From NCBI GenBank assembly GCA_012861695.1, contig JAAOOA010000060.1:3254071-3318070 (forward strand): a stretch of DNA of 64,000 bases, given 5' to 3'. Position 1 is the first letter of the stretch. Every line of letters starts with the position of its first letter. Made by a program: the position numbers and the translations under genes. Below the pieces are notes generated by a model. It saw only the letters and a program-made list of their open reading frames with translations. It was not told where the DNA came from and searched no databases. This document shows positions 13,597-26,184 of this stretch, one piece after another. This DNA is from Trematomus loennbergii. Lineage: Eukaryota; Chordata; Actinopteri; Perciformes; Nototheniidae.

Positions 13597-13980
13597 CAGT
13601 GGGGTAAGATAAATCAGATATTTTACTTATGTAAAAGTAGAAATACTACAGTGTTAAAATACTTTGTTACAAGTAAAAGTTTTTTTCTTCTTCTTTCAAT
13701 GACTTTATATATTATTGCTGGATATCTTTAACTGTTATGATATATCATAGTGTATTTATATTTTGTTTTAGCTTAAAATCAGAATCTGTAAAGTAATTTG
13801 TAACTCATTTTGTCATAGAGTAAAAGTACAATATTGGCTTCCAAACTGTAGTGCCCATTGGTGTATAAAGAAGCATAAACTACAAATACTCAAGTAAAGC
13901 ACAAGTACCTCATATCGTACTTAAGTCTACAATACTTGAGTAAATGTACTTCAATACATTAAACCACTGTTTATTTAACT
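13597..13980 (-). mobile_element. CAGTGGTG-family hAT-like MITE, reverse orientation
   Basis: Begins CAGTGGGGTAAGATAAATC, contains ACTTATGTAAAAGTAGAAATAC and TACTTGAGTAAATGTACTTC, and ends AAACCACTG. This is the reverse-oriented form of the family with internal deletions. Noncoding. Confidence 0.6.
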
Positions 13981-14117
13981 GCAGGTCTCGTGGAAAATAT
14001 ATGTTAATTATATCTCCAAGTCAAACCAAAGCATGGTTAATAAAGCAATGTAATGTTGAGATATATTCATTTATAGTGCAGTAACAGACGCTTATATCGC
14101 AGGGAGAGAGAGGTTAC

Positions 14118-14440
14118 CTGTTAGTGCTGGAGCTGCTGAGTTATTCTGAATAAATGCAGCTCGTGGTCTCAGCTCTGCTTCTTCTTCTTCCCGTCGTCGA
14201 CAAACGTGCACAGAATAATATCCTCATCATATTTCATCTGATTATCTCCATCGCTGACGGTCGAAGTGAGGCAGTATGATCGTTTTGGCGCACAGGTAAG
14301 CAGTATGGTGAGTAGTGAGAAACTTCATGATAGGCTGCGCGTCTTCAGTGCCTCCAGGCCCCGCCCCCCGCTCGGCCCGCTCCCCCCTGGAGATGCGCCC
14401 TCCCCGGCTGGAGGTGAGGACACGGCTCGCTTTAAAACCC
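14118..14440 (-). promoter_or_regulatory. Putative sp6 promoter and noncoding exon 1
   Basis: GC-rich island in an AT-rich stretch. On the minus strand a TATA-like TTTTAAA sits near 14431-14438, and a donor CTAACAG|GTAACC ends a possible exon at 14118. Joined to the 8922 acceptor this would give sp6 a noncoding first exon and a 5.2-kb intron. Two short overlapping upstream frames (MEIIR; MKYDEDIILCTFVDDGKK..) occur in the leader. A competing plus-strand donor (GCGCACAG|GTAAGC at about 14295) means the island could serve the other strand instead. No transcript evidence. Confidence 0.35.
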
Positions 14441-14497
14441 GGGATCAATGAGACGGTCTTCAGACCTTCAGAAATATACTTATTGTGAAGTAAAGTC

Positions 14498-15014
14498 CAG
14501 TGGTGTAATGTAACTAAGCACATTTACTCAAGTATACTGTACTTGAGTAAAACATACTTGTACTTTTTTTATTTTTATTTTGTGCTACTTTATACTTTTA
14601 CTACAGTCTGTTTTTTAACACATATTGTTCTTTTACTTCACACATTGACATATTAAGTTACTTGAATATTTAGGTTATTTATACCAAATGTAAATCAACA
14701 CACATTATTAAATATTATTATAGGTTAAGCTACCCAGTTGATTGTATAAAGTATTTAATGTAACCCCCCTTTTACCAATGATGAACACATGAATGCACTT
14801 ATAATTTTAATAGAGTAATTAAAATACTTAATATATCTGGTGTTTAAAAGGGCCATTTTGCAAAACGTGTACTTTTACTTTTTGTACTCAAAGTATTTTT
14901 TTACACTACTTTTTACTTTTACATAAGTACAATTTTAAATGCAGTACTTTTACTTACTTATACAAAATAAAGTAACTGAGTACTTTTACACTGCACAAGT
15001 ACTTCTTCCATTAC
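14498..15014 (+). mobile_element. CAGTGGTG-family hAT-like MITE
   Basis: Opens CAGTGGTGTAATGTAACTAA and closes CACAAGTACTTCTTCCATTA, with the family words ACTCAAGTATACTGTACTTG, TACTTTTACT and AATGCAGTACTTTTACTT between. Noncoding; one of at least seven copies in the window. Confidence 0.75.
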
Positions 15015-15825
15015 GTCTAATCCTATAAAAAGAGGCTAGCTTAATATTTGTTTTCTGTTTTAATGCAAGTGACATTTTTTAAATTGATATAAGTTTAATT
15101 TTGGTCTTTTATTGAAAATGCTTGTTTGAACTAAGGCGTGTGGTTATATGCAATTTAAAAAAGTCTTACATTCTAGTGTACATGTTTTGACAATTATCAA
15201 TTTTTACTTTATATTTAGGGTTTTGTGAGCAACATAAACACTTTTTTGTTGTAAGTGCCGTACAAAATAGTTTTGGCTTTAGTATACTGTGGGCAATCAT
15301 TTTTGTCAATAAACAATAGTACACCTTTTTGCATTTTGTAAGTAGCTCCACACAACTGAGCTAGCTCAATCTGCTAAAACCATGACATTTTGTTGAAAAA
15401 TTGTGGTTTTCTGTTTTAACAGCGACATGATTATTATTCTTTCACACAAGTTTCATTCCACTCTTTTATTTGTTTAATATATCCAAGACTTTGGGAAGAC
15501 TGCATTTTCCTTCTTTGCATCAAGGGTATGGAATAATTAATACTAAAATTAAAATTAACAAACATTGATGTCCATTGATGGATTTAATGTCATCATATAA
15601 AATGTGGCAATAAAGGCATGTGGTTGTTTGTGTGTTTTATTGTATTGTGATTTTGTATGGACCTTGGCCTGGTCTCTCTTGTAAAATGTGATATATATAA
15701 TAGCATATTATATATAATCTCAGAGGTAGAGAGCATAATGCATACGTTACATACATATAGACATATATTTAAGAAAATGTTTCTACGTTTTATTTCATTT
15801 CATTTATTACAATAGTTGTCATTGG

Positions 15826-15955
15826 GCTGCAGTAGTTCAGTTAGTAGAGCTGGACGCCCATTGGTGTTAGGTCTCCATATGGTGGACCCAGGTTCGAATC
15901 CAGCCTGGGACCTTTTGCCGCATGTCTTCCCCTCTTTCTCCCCTTTCAACACTAT
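15826..15955 (+). mobile_element. tRNA-derived SINE (single copy)
   Basis: The head has RNA polymerase III box-like elements: TAGTTCAGTTAGTAGAG (A box, from about 15833) and GGTTCGAATCC (B box, 15891-15901, exact consensus). The spacing suits a tRNA head. A pyrimidine-rich tail (GTCTTCCCCTCTTTCTCCCC) and an A/T-rich end follow. The cloverleaf cannot be closed, so this is a SINE or tRNA pseudogene rather than a functional tRNA. Confidence 0.7.
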
Positions 15956-16689
15956 CACTTAAATAAAAATGCAAAATAAAATAAAATGATTGACTTTATT
16001 ATTAAAGCTATAGCTAATACCTTAAATAAACACAAACTCTAAAGATGTGATACATCTTATTCTCATGAGACACTGTTAGCTACAGCAGTGATGTTGCAAA
16101 TCAACTTTTCTTTACTGTAGCACCGGTGCAGTAACCTGCCCAGTGAAGTGCAGTCTGTGGATCAGGGAGTTAAGACCTGGAAATCCTTTGATTGAGGACA
16201 CTCCTGAGGTGGTTTGGCTCGGGCCAAAACACACAAATCTGGAGTTCTTACTCTGCAGAAAACAGGGTACCAGTTATTGAGCGACCTGAACCATTCAGAG
16301 GAACAGCATCTCACATTAGAAAAAAAAAAGTGTTTTACGTGACAATTGAACTGCTACAAATGGCTTCTAGTACAAGTGCCAAATAAATATAGTTCCCAGC
16401 TTGTAATTCTCGGTATATGTCAGAGTTCAAGTGACTGCTGTGGCTTTCAATGTGCATCACGCATTTAATAGTTTTTAACATCATCTTCCTTTGAGGGCTT
16501 TTTATTTATTTTGTCTCCTCACTGAGTTAATTCCTTTCCTGTCACAGCATGTTGGGGGTGCAGCTTCAAATCAACTGACAAACACAGACCACAGACAGGC
16601 CGGCGGGAGTCACTTCCTCTCTGCTCCTCCGTCTCTGGAACAGCACTTTACAAACACCATGGTGGACACTAACTAAAAGCTCAAGCACT

Positions 16690-17130
16690 GTATGTATAGG
16701 TACAATTTTGAGGAACTTTACTTAAGTATTTCCATGTTCTGTTACTTTAAACTTATACTCTGCTACATCTTAAAAGAATATTGCAATTTTCTAGTACATT
16801 TATCTAAAAACTTTAGTTGCTTCAGTATTCAGTTTATTAATATAACATTTCAAAATAAATGATGATGTAATATTATAGATTTAGCTACCCAGCATATGTA
16901 TAGTAATTATAATAAGCTTTTTTCTCAAAGTACTGTAGATATTTATGCATCAGTAATACTAACACAGTAATTAAAATGAACCATTTTGCATATTGAGTAT
17001 TTGTTTTTGATATTTGAAGTGCAATTTCTTTTTAGATTTATACTTAAGAATGATAAGGTGAGTAAAACATACATAACTTGTGTTACGATGTTTACCTTAT
17101 TAAAAGATCAAAAATACTTTTTCCACCACT
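16690..17130 (+). mobile_element. CAGTGGTG-family hAT-like MITE, decayed 5' end
   Basis: Starts within the family at about GGTACAATTTTGAGGAAC and ends TACTTTTTCCACCACTG at about 17130. The central order of motifs (TACTCTGCTACATC, AGCTACCCAGCATATGTATA) matches the other forward copies. Noncoding. Confidence 0.6.
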
Positions 17131-20100
17131 GGAAAGTTTTAATTTTAAATATGTCGCTGGTGCTTGTCAGACTGACATTGGTATAATAATGTCTCATATC
17201 TTTCAGCATATTTCACTTGTAGGAAGATCAGGCCACTGAATTGAAGACCACACACCACGACTAATGGTGTTTACACACATCTTTAAATAGTCAAGCATAT
17301 TTCCTCGTGAATACAATGTAGCACAATCAGAAAGAGACTTAATAACATTTAATTACAGTGCAAATCCGTGTAGGGGCTTACAAATTCTCCTAATGATTTA
17401 GATGTGTTTAGATAGCTCGTTTTTTTGTATGTCTGTCACTGCTCACATCTTTTTCTGTATAAGAGTTTATGCTGTGTACATGAAAATGTTTGTGGTTCTT
17501 TAAACTTGCTTGCAAGGAGGCTTTTCCTGAAGTACTGGCATTTACTCTTGTCATCAATCCAGCAAAACTCCCTTTGAATGTCAATGTGGTAAAGTAGCAT
17601 CTATTTATATGACTGCAGCACTGCTGACCTCCATGTGCTGCTTTCTTATGACAAACCCTTCCACCTACACATGTTACATCTCGCCAATCATACAAGAAAG
17701 CAAACACAAAGTCAATGTTTGACTTAAATATGTTTTGGAACTAAGAGTAACAGGGCGTGTGGCTATAGATGCAGTTTGGAAAATCCAGATTGCTACTTTC
17801 TTTTTGGGCCTCTGTGAGCTGCTGCTGCCCAATCCACCATAAATAATTTTTTTGGTTTTTCTTTCTGTAAACTCTTTTAATTAACCTCTGGTCAATAGTT
17901 TTCATCAATACGAGATTTAAAAATCAACAGTACACTTTTGGGGAATTTCTAACTACCTCCACAAAACTGAGCAAAATCCAAATTGCTAGACCATATTTTG
18001 TTGAAAAAGTAAGTGAGTTGTTTCTTTCTTTACAAAGGTCATCAATTACATTTTACATTCATTGAAATTAAATAAGTTCAACATTTTGGCAATTACACCT
18101 TTTCTGCTGAGAGTAAGTTAACCTGTTAAGCACCAAGCCTGTTTTTCATGTTTCAGGCTCGAAAATGACATGCCCAAAACAAATGACTACAACCTAACTC
18201 TAAAAGGGTTATATGAATAATTTCTTTTATCAAAGCAAGGTTACATCTGTGAGTTGGATGTAGAAGTGTCAGAATCAATATAAATGTTTTTTATTTTAAA
18301 GAAAATTCAGATTTTACATAGTAAAAAACTGTAAATTATAGTGTCTATAATTATACGCTTTCGTTTATCGCGTCGCAAATGTTTATCACTGAGTGTTGAG
18401 GAGGGCACACTAGATTCAGTGTCTCCAGGACACCAAAAACGAGTGGTTGGCTGTGCATCTAGGATAAGTAATAAGGGAGTTAGAGTGAGTTTAAGTGCCG
18501 TTTTAGGTTAATTTTTTTCGCTCGTGGATAATTCAGAGGCTGAGTGCTAGCATTGTGGTTTTTTTTGAAAAAAAAATTAAAAAGATCAGTTAGCTGAGTT
18601 TCTTCCCGTTACATGGATATAAAACATTCATAGTTTATTAAATATTAAGATTCCTTAGACGTTGTTTCCTGCAAATGACGTGTTTATCCGCCCGGTACCG
18701 GGGGGGCTGTGCGTAACAGGTTAAGAAGATGTATACAACTGTCTTTGGTATGCTAAATATCACAAAAACTTAGCTTAGCTTAGTTTAGCATGAAGACCGC
18801 TAACAGGGGAAAGGAGCTGGTCTGGCAATGAACAAGATTAACAAAATATGCAGGCCCGCCCCTCCCTACATGCAGATCACGCAGACTGCGTGGGCCTCAC
18901 CTCACGGAGGGAGCCTCATCTGAAGCGCAAATGCGGCGCACCTTTATGCGCTAGCTAGCTTATTTTATGCTGTCTCCACTTCACGACTTCTTCCTTGAGT
19001 TGCGAAGTAGCTGTGCTAGCTAGCTAAATTATACTTTTGTCCTAAAGAAGAGGCTTTGGTATCTTCTGAAGTAAGTTGAAAATCAAGCTAGCTGTTTGCC
19101 CATGCATGTGCCTGTCTCCTGGTGGTAGCTTTAACTTACAGACATAAGAGTGCTATCAATCTTTAGGAATAAAGCACATAAGAGTCTTTCTATACAAATC
19201 AAACAATTAATGTAATGGCTATAAAGAACCAGCCATTCAAATAATTTTTATTACTGGAACTATTCTCCAATGGATTACACACCCTAGACACACTCTATTA
19301 TTGCTTGTAAGTATGTATTGTATTTGTAATTGCAGTAATTAGTCAGGAACACGTTTTTGGAGCCTTTGCTTGGTTCCCCTGAAGGTTAAAATAGTTTAAG
19401 TGACACATAATTCGTAATTCTTAAGCTTTCCGTTTGTGTGTGATTGTATTTCTCTGAGTACAATGTGTTACCTTAAAGGACATGTGCTTTGTATACAATA
19501 TTACCACCCTAAAAAATTGGTTCTGATTCTGATTCACTGGCTTGTGGCTGGTTTGACTTGTCTCTAGTCCCACGGGAACCACGCTGCTGTCCCAGACAAA
19601 TCCTCCTGCCAACACGCCAGCCTCCAGAGAGCTAGGCCAGCTTAAGCCCTACTTCCCCTCCAGAGGCAAAAAAAATCCAAACAAAGTAAACAGTAAGCAC
19701 CTAGTAGTCAACTTCCTTATCCTTGTTAATTATTCAAAATCCCGGGGGAGAGACCGGCCCACAGTTGTCTTCTGAGTCACTTTTTTTTTTCTCATACAAG
19801 CACTCACTCACCACAAAGCCCCCCTTCTCCTGCCTCCCCTTTCAACTTCAAACCCAGTCATTTCTGCAAGCTGCGCTTTGATTGTACCAAACACCTGTAT
19901 TTTTCGAGGAGAGACTTCCTTGCGAGCCCCCGCCTCCCATCTTTGATTGTTAAACAGCAGTGGCGCCGTCATTACTGTGTCTGTGCGACTGATGCCGCCC
20001 AGCTTCCCCTCCCATTTTCCAACTCCTTTCAACCAGAACTTTAATTGCTCAGTGAAAATTTGGATTGCTTTATTTTATCTAATTTTCAAAAACCCTTTTT

Positions 20101-23100
20101 TGTTTTTGAAGGGTTGTAAAACTTTAATGTGCCTTGCTGGATTTATCGGATGATGATCACAGATTTCGTAACAGTTAACACTGAATCCAAAATGTCCCCA
20201 GATTTGTAATAAGAAGTGAGAACTTATTTTTTAAATTTAGAACATATAGTTAGTCGTAGCCAGATGGACACACAGACTGCAAAGGTTTTTCTAACTCACC
20301 TCAGTACTTTAGTAATCCTTCAGGAAGACAAACAGACAGACATACACTTACACACTCACACACAAACACACACACACCTTTGCAGCAGTAATACCATGCT
20401 TTATTAGACGGCCTCTTCTGCCATCCTGTCTCCCCCTCAGATTAATATCCTCTGGGCTTCTCACCAGCTGTTTCCGTCCCATAACACCCCTCATCTTCCC
20501 CCGGCCGGCCCTCTGCTTCACATGGCTTACAAACTGGGCCACTTTGCCTGCGTGTCTCTAGGAGTGATTTTTGGCTTAACACTTTGTAGGTTTGTGTGTG
20601 TGTGTGTTTGTGTGTGTGTCGATATGTGAGTTCACTCAGCCAGCTGAATGCCGGATCTTGTCCACACAAAAGTAAGCAGCCGCTTGAAGAAGGATGGACC
20701 AACTTTATCTTATATTACTTTATCTGTTAAGGCTTTTAGATGATGGTGTTTTAACAAGATAAGCAAAGGACAATAAACCCATGGCCATAATCATTTTTCA
20801 TCAATTAATTATTCAACACAACTGTTGGTTGTCAACGTGATATGATGTATTGGTGTATTTACAAGTTTTGTCTGTTTAATTTCACTCTGTCTGTGCTTGT
20901 TTCAGTGCCCGAGTGTGTGTGTGTGTGCGTACTGTAAATGTGTGCGAGGTCTCGTTTGGGTGTGTCTGCCTTTGGCTCAGGTGGGTGTTTACTTCTCATG
21001 GTGTTTTTACTGTTTGTGTGCAAGGGCAGACAGGATGTGCAGTGCTTGTCAGCATGCTCCAGGAGATGAAAGGCCGGAGAGGGTGTGGAAGTAGCCGAGT
21101 GCTGTTCAGGTAACAGGTTGTCTTCTCAGAAATCTCTCAAGAATTCTGTCCTGTTGCCTTCAGCATTCCTAGTGAGCCACCAGTGAGCAGCACTCACCAC
21201 CAAGCTGCTTCAGAATATATCTCAACACCTCCCACAAATCTGGCCATAACTGAAAGCCAATAGGGTCCAGGTGCTCACTCTCAAAACACAAACACTAGTC
21301 AAACCTTTGGAGCGTCTCAGTTGGCGCCTCTTGTTCCCTTTACGCTCAAGTGTGCGTGTGAGCTGTTATTACACTACTGCCATAAAACTGATTGCATCAC
21401 CAAAAGAAACAACATGAGTCAGTTTTAAGAATGGTGCCTACGACATGCATATTGATGAGCAATAGTTACGGACACGACAGCAGTCTGGTTTGGTCGCAGA
21501 CTTACTAAGAATGTTGTCGGTCTCTGAAATGCAGTTGGGCGGGTTTCTATTACTAGAAGTAGTTACAGGTACCGAATCCTTGACATTCCTGGTTGTCTCC
21601 TCTTGTTAACGCGGGGGAAGTCATTAGTTTGACTCTATGTTGTCTATTTACCTAACCTGAAACACTAGATTGTTATGTGTTACATAAAAGCATTTGAGAA
21701 GCCGTCATTGGAAACGAAACAATATTTGGCAGGTGATTGGATGAAACCAACGAACCAACCTGTCAATAACAGGCTCACATCAACCAATTAGATAAACAGG
21801 ATGAAGCCGGTCGGGGGAAGATTAAAAACATATTTTCTATCTAGAACAGCCATGAATGCCGTTCTTTTCTCTTCTTTCAGGGAAATAATACTCTCCAGTT
21901 CTGATATAAATGATGCTACACCATCTAGGCTAACCTCTTAATGAGCCAACAATGTTTTGTGGTCGCACAGTTGCCTCTCTTTGTTGTTATGCACACCTAA
22001 ACCACAGATGTCTAAATGGTAACCCCAATTTGCAAAACTCTTGCAAGATATTTAGGGAAGGCATTTTGTAGTTGTGTTTGAGATGAGTCGTCGGCAGTCA
22101 TCTTGTGAGGCAGTAAGTGTCACAAGATTTTTCGCAAACTTTCAAAAATCTATGCTGGAATTAGCAGTGGCCAGAAATGTATTAAAATTGGAAATGTGTA
22201 CTTGGATGGTCTGATTAAATTGTGGGGTCAAAGGTCAAGGTCACTTTGACCTCACCTCCGTCCTGTTCTTGTGAACGCAATATCTCGGGAGCACCTTAGC
22301 TTCAAACAGCTACTTGGACTTGAACTGCTAGAATTTGGTGGCCCAATGTCAAGGTCACTCTGACATCGCAACACGTTTCTGGCCACACCTCATGAATGTA
22401 TAAGCTATGTTCGGCAATTCTAAACAACGAGGATGAAGTGACGACATGTTGGACAGACATGGGTTCAAAGTGCAACTTGACTTCTTGCCAAAGGAATACA
22501 TTCATAACGTGGAAATTCTCCGAAGCTGTTCTGTGGTCTCCACCAACTCCAGACTGAAATGCTAGCTCTTTAGCAGCTAAATGCTTTACAATGACTACTA
22601 GCTAGTAGCTAACTTTTGGTGATTGACTTTGAAGCTTTGATTAGATTAGTTGTTTTTTCAGCCTGTTTAGAAACAATGGGCTTTGTATACTGTAGCTGAA
22701 AATGAATTTGAAAGAAAGTTGGTTGAAAAAGTTCAAAAAACACTAAATGGCATTAAAATGATTTAATGTGTCAATACAGAAACTGTGTCCACACGCACCG
22801 TTTTGACTGGACTTTCTTTATACTGAAGATACATTACATTCTAAGACAAATATGACCATCGAAAGAAGCAGGGACTCCGGTCATGGAAGACATGAGAACA
22901 TGTTCAATAATGTTAGCAGCTTGAAGAAAACGTATTCGCCTTCACTGGATTTGACTTGAGAAAATATAATGCATTACTAGAAACCACCAGATCTAAAGTA
23001 GAAAAAGTGTCTGATCGTAGTTTGGGTGGTTTGACCTTTTCAAAGCTCTGCAGGATTAAGTGGAGTTTAGATTTGATCAATGCAAAGAGCAGGTGAACCG

Positions 23101-23861
23101 TTTTGGGAAGTGTCTGGAAAGACTGAGCCCACAGACAGGAAGTGTCAACAACATACAGTAATTCAATGAAACACCGGCGATAGGACACACCCACTCCATA
23201 AACCCACTGACAAACAGGAATTCGCCCAACTTTAATTACACTGATTAGCCAACATGTGATCCTGGTGTAGTTTCATAGTACAAAAACTGTGACTTCTTAA
23301 AAAGGAAAAAAAAAGACACATCATCTTCATTTTGCAAATTACTGCAAACAAGTAGTCCTACTAAATAGCTAGTTGAAAGTTTCATTAATACCTCAAAAGT
23401 AACACAATTCGATTTATTGAATAGGGTCATTTGCCATTCTGCAGAATTTTACAAGGTTAATTCAACAAAATGATCAAGTTATATCTGCAGATCCATGTTT
23501 CTTTGACCGTTTTCAGTCTGTGTCATTATATGTCAAAGAGTTGTTTTAAAGACCCATGATCAGTAGATGTATAGTAAATACATTTACTAAGTTACTATAC
23601 TGAATAACACATGTTGTGGTAATTCATTGATTATTTATATTTGATGAAATGTTATATTCCTAAAATGCAGCATTATTTATTTATTTAAATGCACCAGAGT
23701 AAGCCAAGAGGCTATTTTTATGTTAAGTCCCTGGAAAGATGTTGCTAAGGCCCCTGTAAAACTAATTATATCATATATAGATTATATTATAGCATAGTTG
23801 ATGAAAATCCTTAAAAAAACGAAAATGATAGAATCCAATACTCTATCATATAGGAACCATG
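17131..23861. other. Intergenic stretch without a supported gene
   Basis: No conserved protein or exon series is seen on either strand. Contents include short CA/TG tracts near 20345-20378 and 20590-20615, a probable decayed repeat around 18.7-19.1 kb, and a repeat with nuclear-receptor-like half sites around 22.2-22.4 kb. Everything else is low-information AT-rich sequence. Confidence 0.5.
22232..22252 (+). promoter_or_regulatory. Clustered AGGTCA half sites, including a perfect ERE-type IR3
   Basis: AGGTCA at 22232-22237, AGGTCA at 22238-22243, three bases, then TGACCT at 22247-22252. This is a direct repeat plus an inverted repeat with a 3-bp spacer, the consensus estrogen-response layout. 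It probably belongs to an interspersed repeat; a related CAAGGTCACTCTGAC follows near 22350. Binding is not shown. Confidence 0.4.
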
Positions 23862-23865
23862 TTAA

Positions 23866-24222
23866 AGGTATATAGGTAAGAATGGAGAAACCAGCTCGAG
23901 TGCGCTAGAATTTGAAAGTACACAACCGAAAAAAATCTGCCCCTTCCTTCAGACTTCCTTACAGAGCCCCTCCTCCAACACACACGAACGCAATGAGGGC
24001 ACGAGATAAGTTTGTGCACGAGATGGAAGGCTGACAGGCAGGTAAGCCATATAATAAGTCAGATAATTGGTCGTGCTTTTTACAGCGCCACGGCTTCCAC
24101 AGATGAAATATTTGTATATATTTATTGTCAAAGCATTTAATGTATTCATTGCTATCGGGATGTTAAGAGCATTCCATGGAATATAACAAAAGTGTTTCTG
24201 AAGTGAATTACCTATCCTACCT
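23866..24222 (+). mobile_element. piggyBac-type MITE, copy 2 (most diverged)
   Basis: Flanked by TTAA at 23862-23865 and 24223-24226. Ends AGGTATATAGGTAAG and CCTATCCTACCT are mutated relative to the other two copies, but the interior (GAAACCAGCTCGAGTGCGCT, CAACACACACGAACGC, ATTCCATGGAATATAACA) is the same. 357 bp, noncoding. Confidence 0.85.
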
Positions 24223-24407
24223 TTAAGTTCAAAGGTTTAAACAATAGCTTTATTAATGACAAACACATTTTAGTAATGCCTTTAATTGATCACTTAAAAG
24301 CCGTTAATAATATGCTAGGTTATAAACAATCCCTTTGGTTGGTATTTATCCTCCTTCTGACACTTATTAATATTTTACTTCTCTTTTTTTAAATCTTATT
24401 TTATATA

Positions 24408-25210
24408 TTAAATGTGGTGGTGGAGTGCATGGTTTAAGAGCAGAAGCTAATCCCAATAAACTTCTTTAGCCAACTGTTTCCCATGAACTTCAGTGGATTG
24501 CAACATTATTCAAAGATATATAGTTTTATTGCCATATGCACAATAGCTACAACATTATTGTTGGCAAAAATAATCTCCTACAACAGTGGAACGTACTAAA
24601 GACATACAATAGTGCACAATGGTGCAAATAAAATGCAGGAATAAATACACTATGGACATTTTAAATAGATGATAAGCATTAAGAGCAGTATAGGCTATGA
24701 ATTAGCAGATTCCTGAGGAATAGCTGCACCACGTCGCAGGCTGTGACTGAACTCCTGTAAGAGGGAGACTGTGATCGGGACAGTGGCCCCAGAATATGAA
24801 AAATCATATCCACCTCATGAAACAGATTATATAGTTATAGTTTCATATTTAGTTCTCGTTAACCTTATTTATGTCATTCATGTGGTGGTGGTGTGGTGTA
24901 AGAGCAGAAACTGAGCAAAATCTACTTCTTCAGCCAACTGTATCCCAACTGGAATAGATTGCAAGTGCAACGTTATTCAAAGGTTTTGTTGTCATATGCA
25001 CAATAGCTACAGCTAAATTGTTGACAATGAAAATCTCCTCCAACGGTGCAACATACAATATGGGCTACTAAAAGTCAGGAAGAAGTCAAATATGTACATG
25101 TTAAATCGTTTTTTTTTAAGCATTATAAGCAGTGTGAGTTCGGGGGGGGGGGGGCAGACTCCTGAAGAACAGCTGCACCGTGTCGCAGGCTGTGACTGAA
25201 CTCCTGTAAG
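24408..25210 (+). repeat. Two diverged tandem copies of a ~350-bp unit
   Basis: Unit 1 (about 24408-24760) and unit 2 (about 24878-25210) share, in order, TGGTGGTG..GTTTAAGAGCAGAA, CAGCCAACTGT, ATATGCACAATAGCTACA, AAAATCTCCT, and GCTGCACC(A/G)(C/T)GTCGCAGGCTG followed by TGACTGAACTCCTGTAAG. Unit 2 has a G12-type run near 25141-25154. Looks like a tandem duplication of an interspersed-repeat fragment. Confidence 0.7.
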
Positions 25211-26091
25211 CAGTGGTGAAAAGTAACTAAGTAGATTTACTCAAGTACTGTACTTAAGTAGAATTTTGAGGAAATTGTACTTTATTTGATTATTATTATA
25301 TTATTATTTCAATTTCTTACTACTTTGTACTTCTACCCACTACAATTCAGATGTAAATGGTGTACTTCTACTCCACTACATTTATTTAATACCTTTAGTT
25401 ACTTCACAGATTTGGATGAATGATGTGAAATATAATCAAGTCTTAAATCAGACTTTAGTTCCACCTGGATTAAATTCACAAGCTACCCTGCAGTATACAA
25501 AGTCATTCAAACTAGCTGCACCTTTACCAGCTTTGATAACACTTTAATGATCAATCATTATAAAACATATCATATATATTATTCTGAAATGGACCAATCT
25601 GCACAACGAGTAGGCCTACTTTTACTCAGAGGTGGGAGAAGTACTCAGAACTTGTACATAAGTAAAAGTAGAAGTACCAGAGTGTCTTATTTAAATATTG
25701 ATTATATTTCACATCATTAATTCAAATCTTCACAGTAACTAACGGTATTAAATAAATGTAGTGGAGTAAAAGTACACCATTTACCTCTGAATTATATAGT
25801 GGGGTAGAAGTACAAAGTAGCAAACAATTTAAACACAATAATAATATAATAATAATCAAGTAAAGTACCCCAACATTGTACTTAAGTACAGTACTTTAAT
25901 AAATATACTTAGTTCCTGTACACCACTGATTTTACTTTTGGTACTTTAAGTATATTTTGATGCTAATACTTTTGTGCTTTTAATCGAGTAACATTTTGAA
26001 TGCAGGATTTTTACATATAACAGAGTATTCCTACCCTCTGGTACTTCTACTTTTATTAAAGTACAAGATATGAGTACTCCTCCAGCTCTGT
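25211..26091 (+). mobile_element. CAGTGGTG-family hAT-like MITE interrupted by a second copy
   Basis: The outer copy opens CAGTGGTGAAAAGTAACTAA at 25211, is interrupted at 25626, resumes at about 25937 with CTTTTGGTACTTTAAGTA and ends GAGTACTCCTCCAGCTCTG at about 26091. The order of family motifs continues correctly across the interruption. Noncoding. Confidence 0.75.
25627..25928 (-). mobile_element. Nested reverse CAGTGGTG-family copy with an 8-bp target duplication
   Basis: Begins CAGAGGTGGGAGAAGTACTC and ends GTACACCACTG. Flanks are CTTTTACT (25619-25626) and ATTTTACT (25929-25936), 7 of 8 identical. An 8-bp duplication is the hAT hallmark, and this copy is the basis for assigning the whole family. 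Confidence 0.8.
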
Positions 26092-26184
26092 GAGAGGCAG
26101 ACAGTGATCTGCATAGTGTCAGATGAACAGTCTACTTGTGGCCAGACGAGACGAGACCTTTAAGTACACACCTTTGGATTTCTT

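Larger units (their letters stand above)
8923..14117 (-). other. Putative sp6 intron 1, no coding content
   Basis: Between the acceptor at 8922 and a donor at 14118. About 9.0-10.7 kb is GC-balanced, non-repetitive sequence with long accidental open frames on the minus strand but no family resemblance. Around 10200-10460 it contains AT-hook/homeodomain-like CAATTAG and a nuclear-receptor-like AAAGGTCAAG, and could be an enhancer (speculative). 12.0-13.6 kb is AT-rich. Two MITE copies are listed separately. Confidence 0.4.

Noticed and set aside
15826..15955. Functional tRNA gene
   Set aside because: A and B boxes are present, but a full cloverleaf and anticodon arm cannot be built and a SINE-type tail follows.
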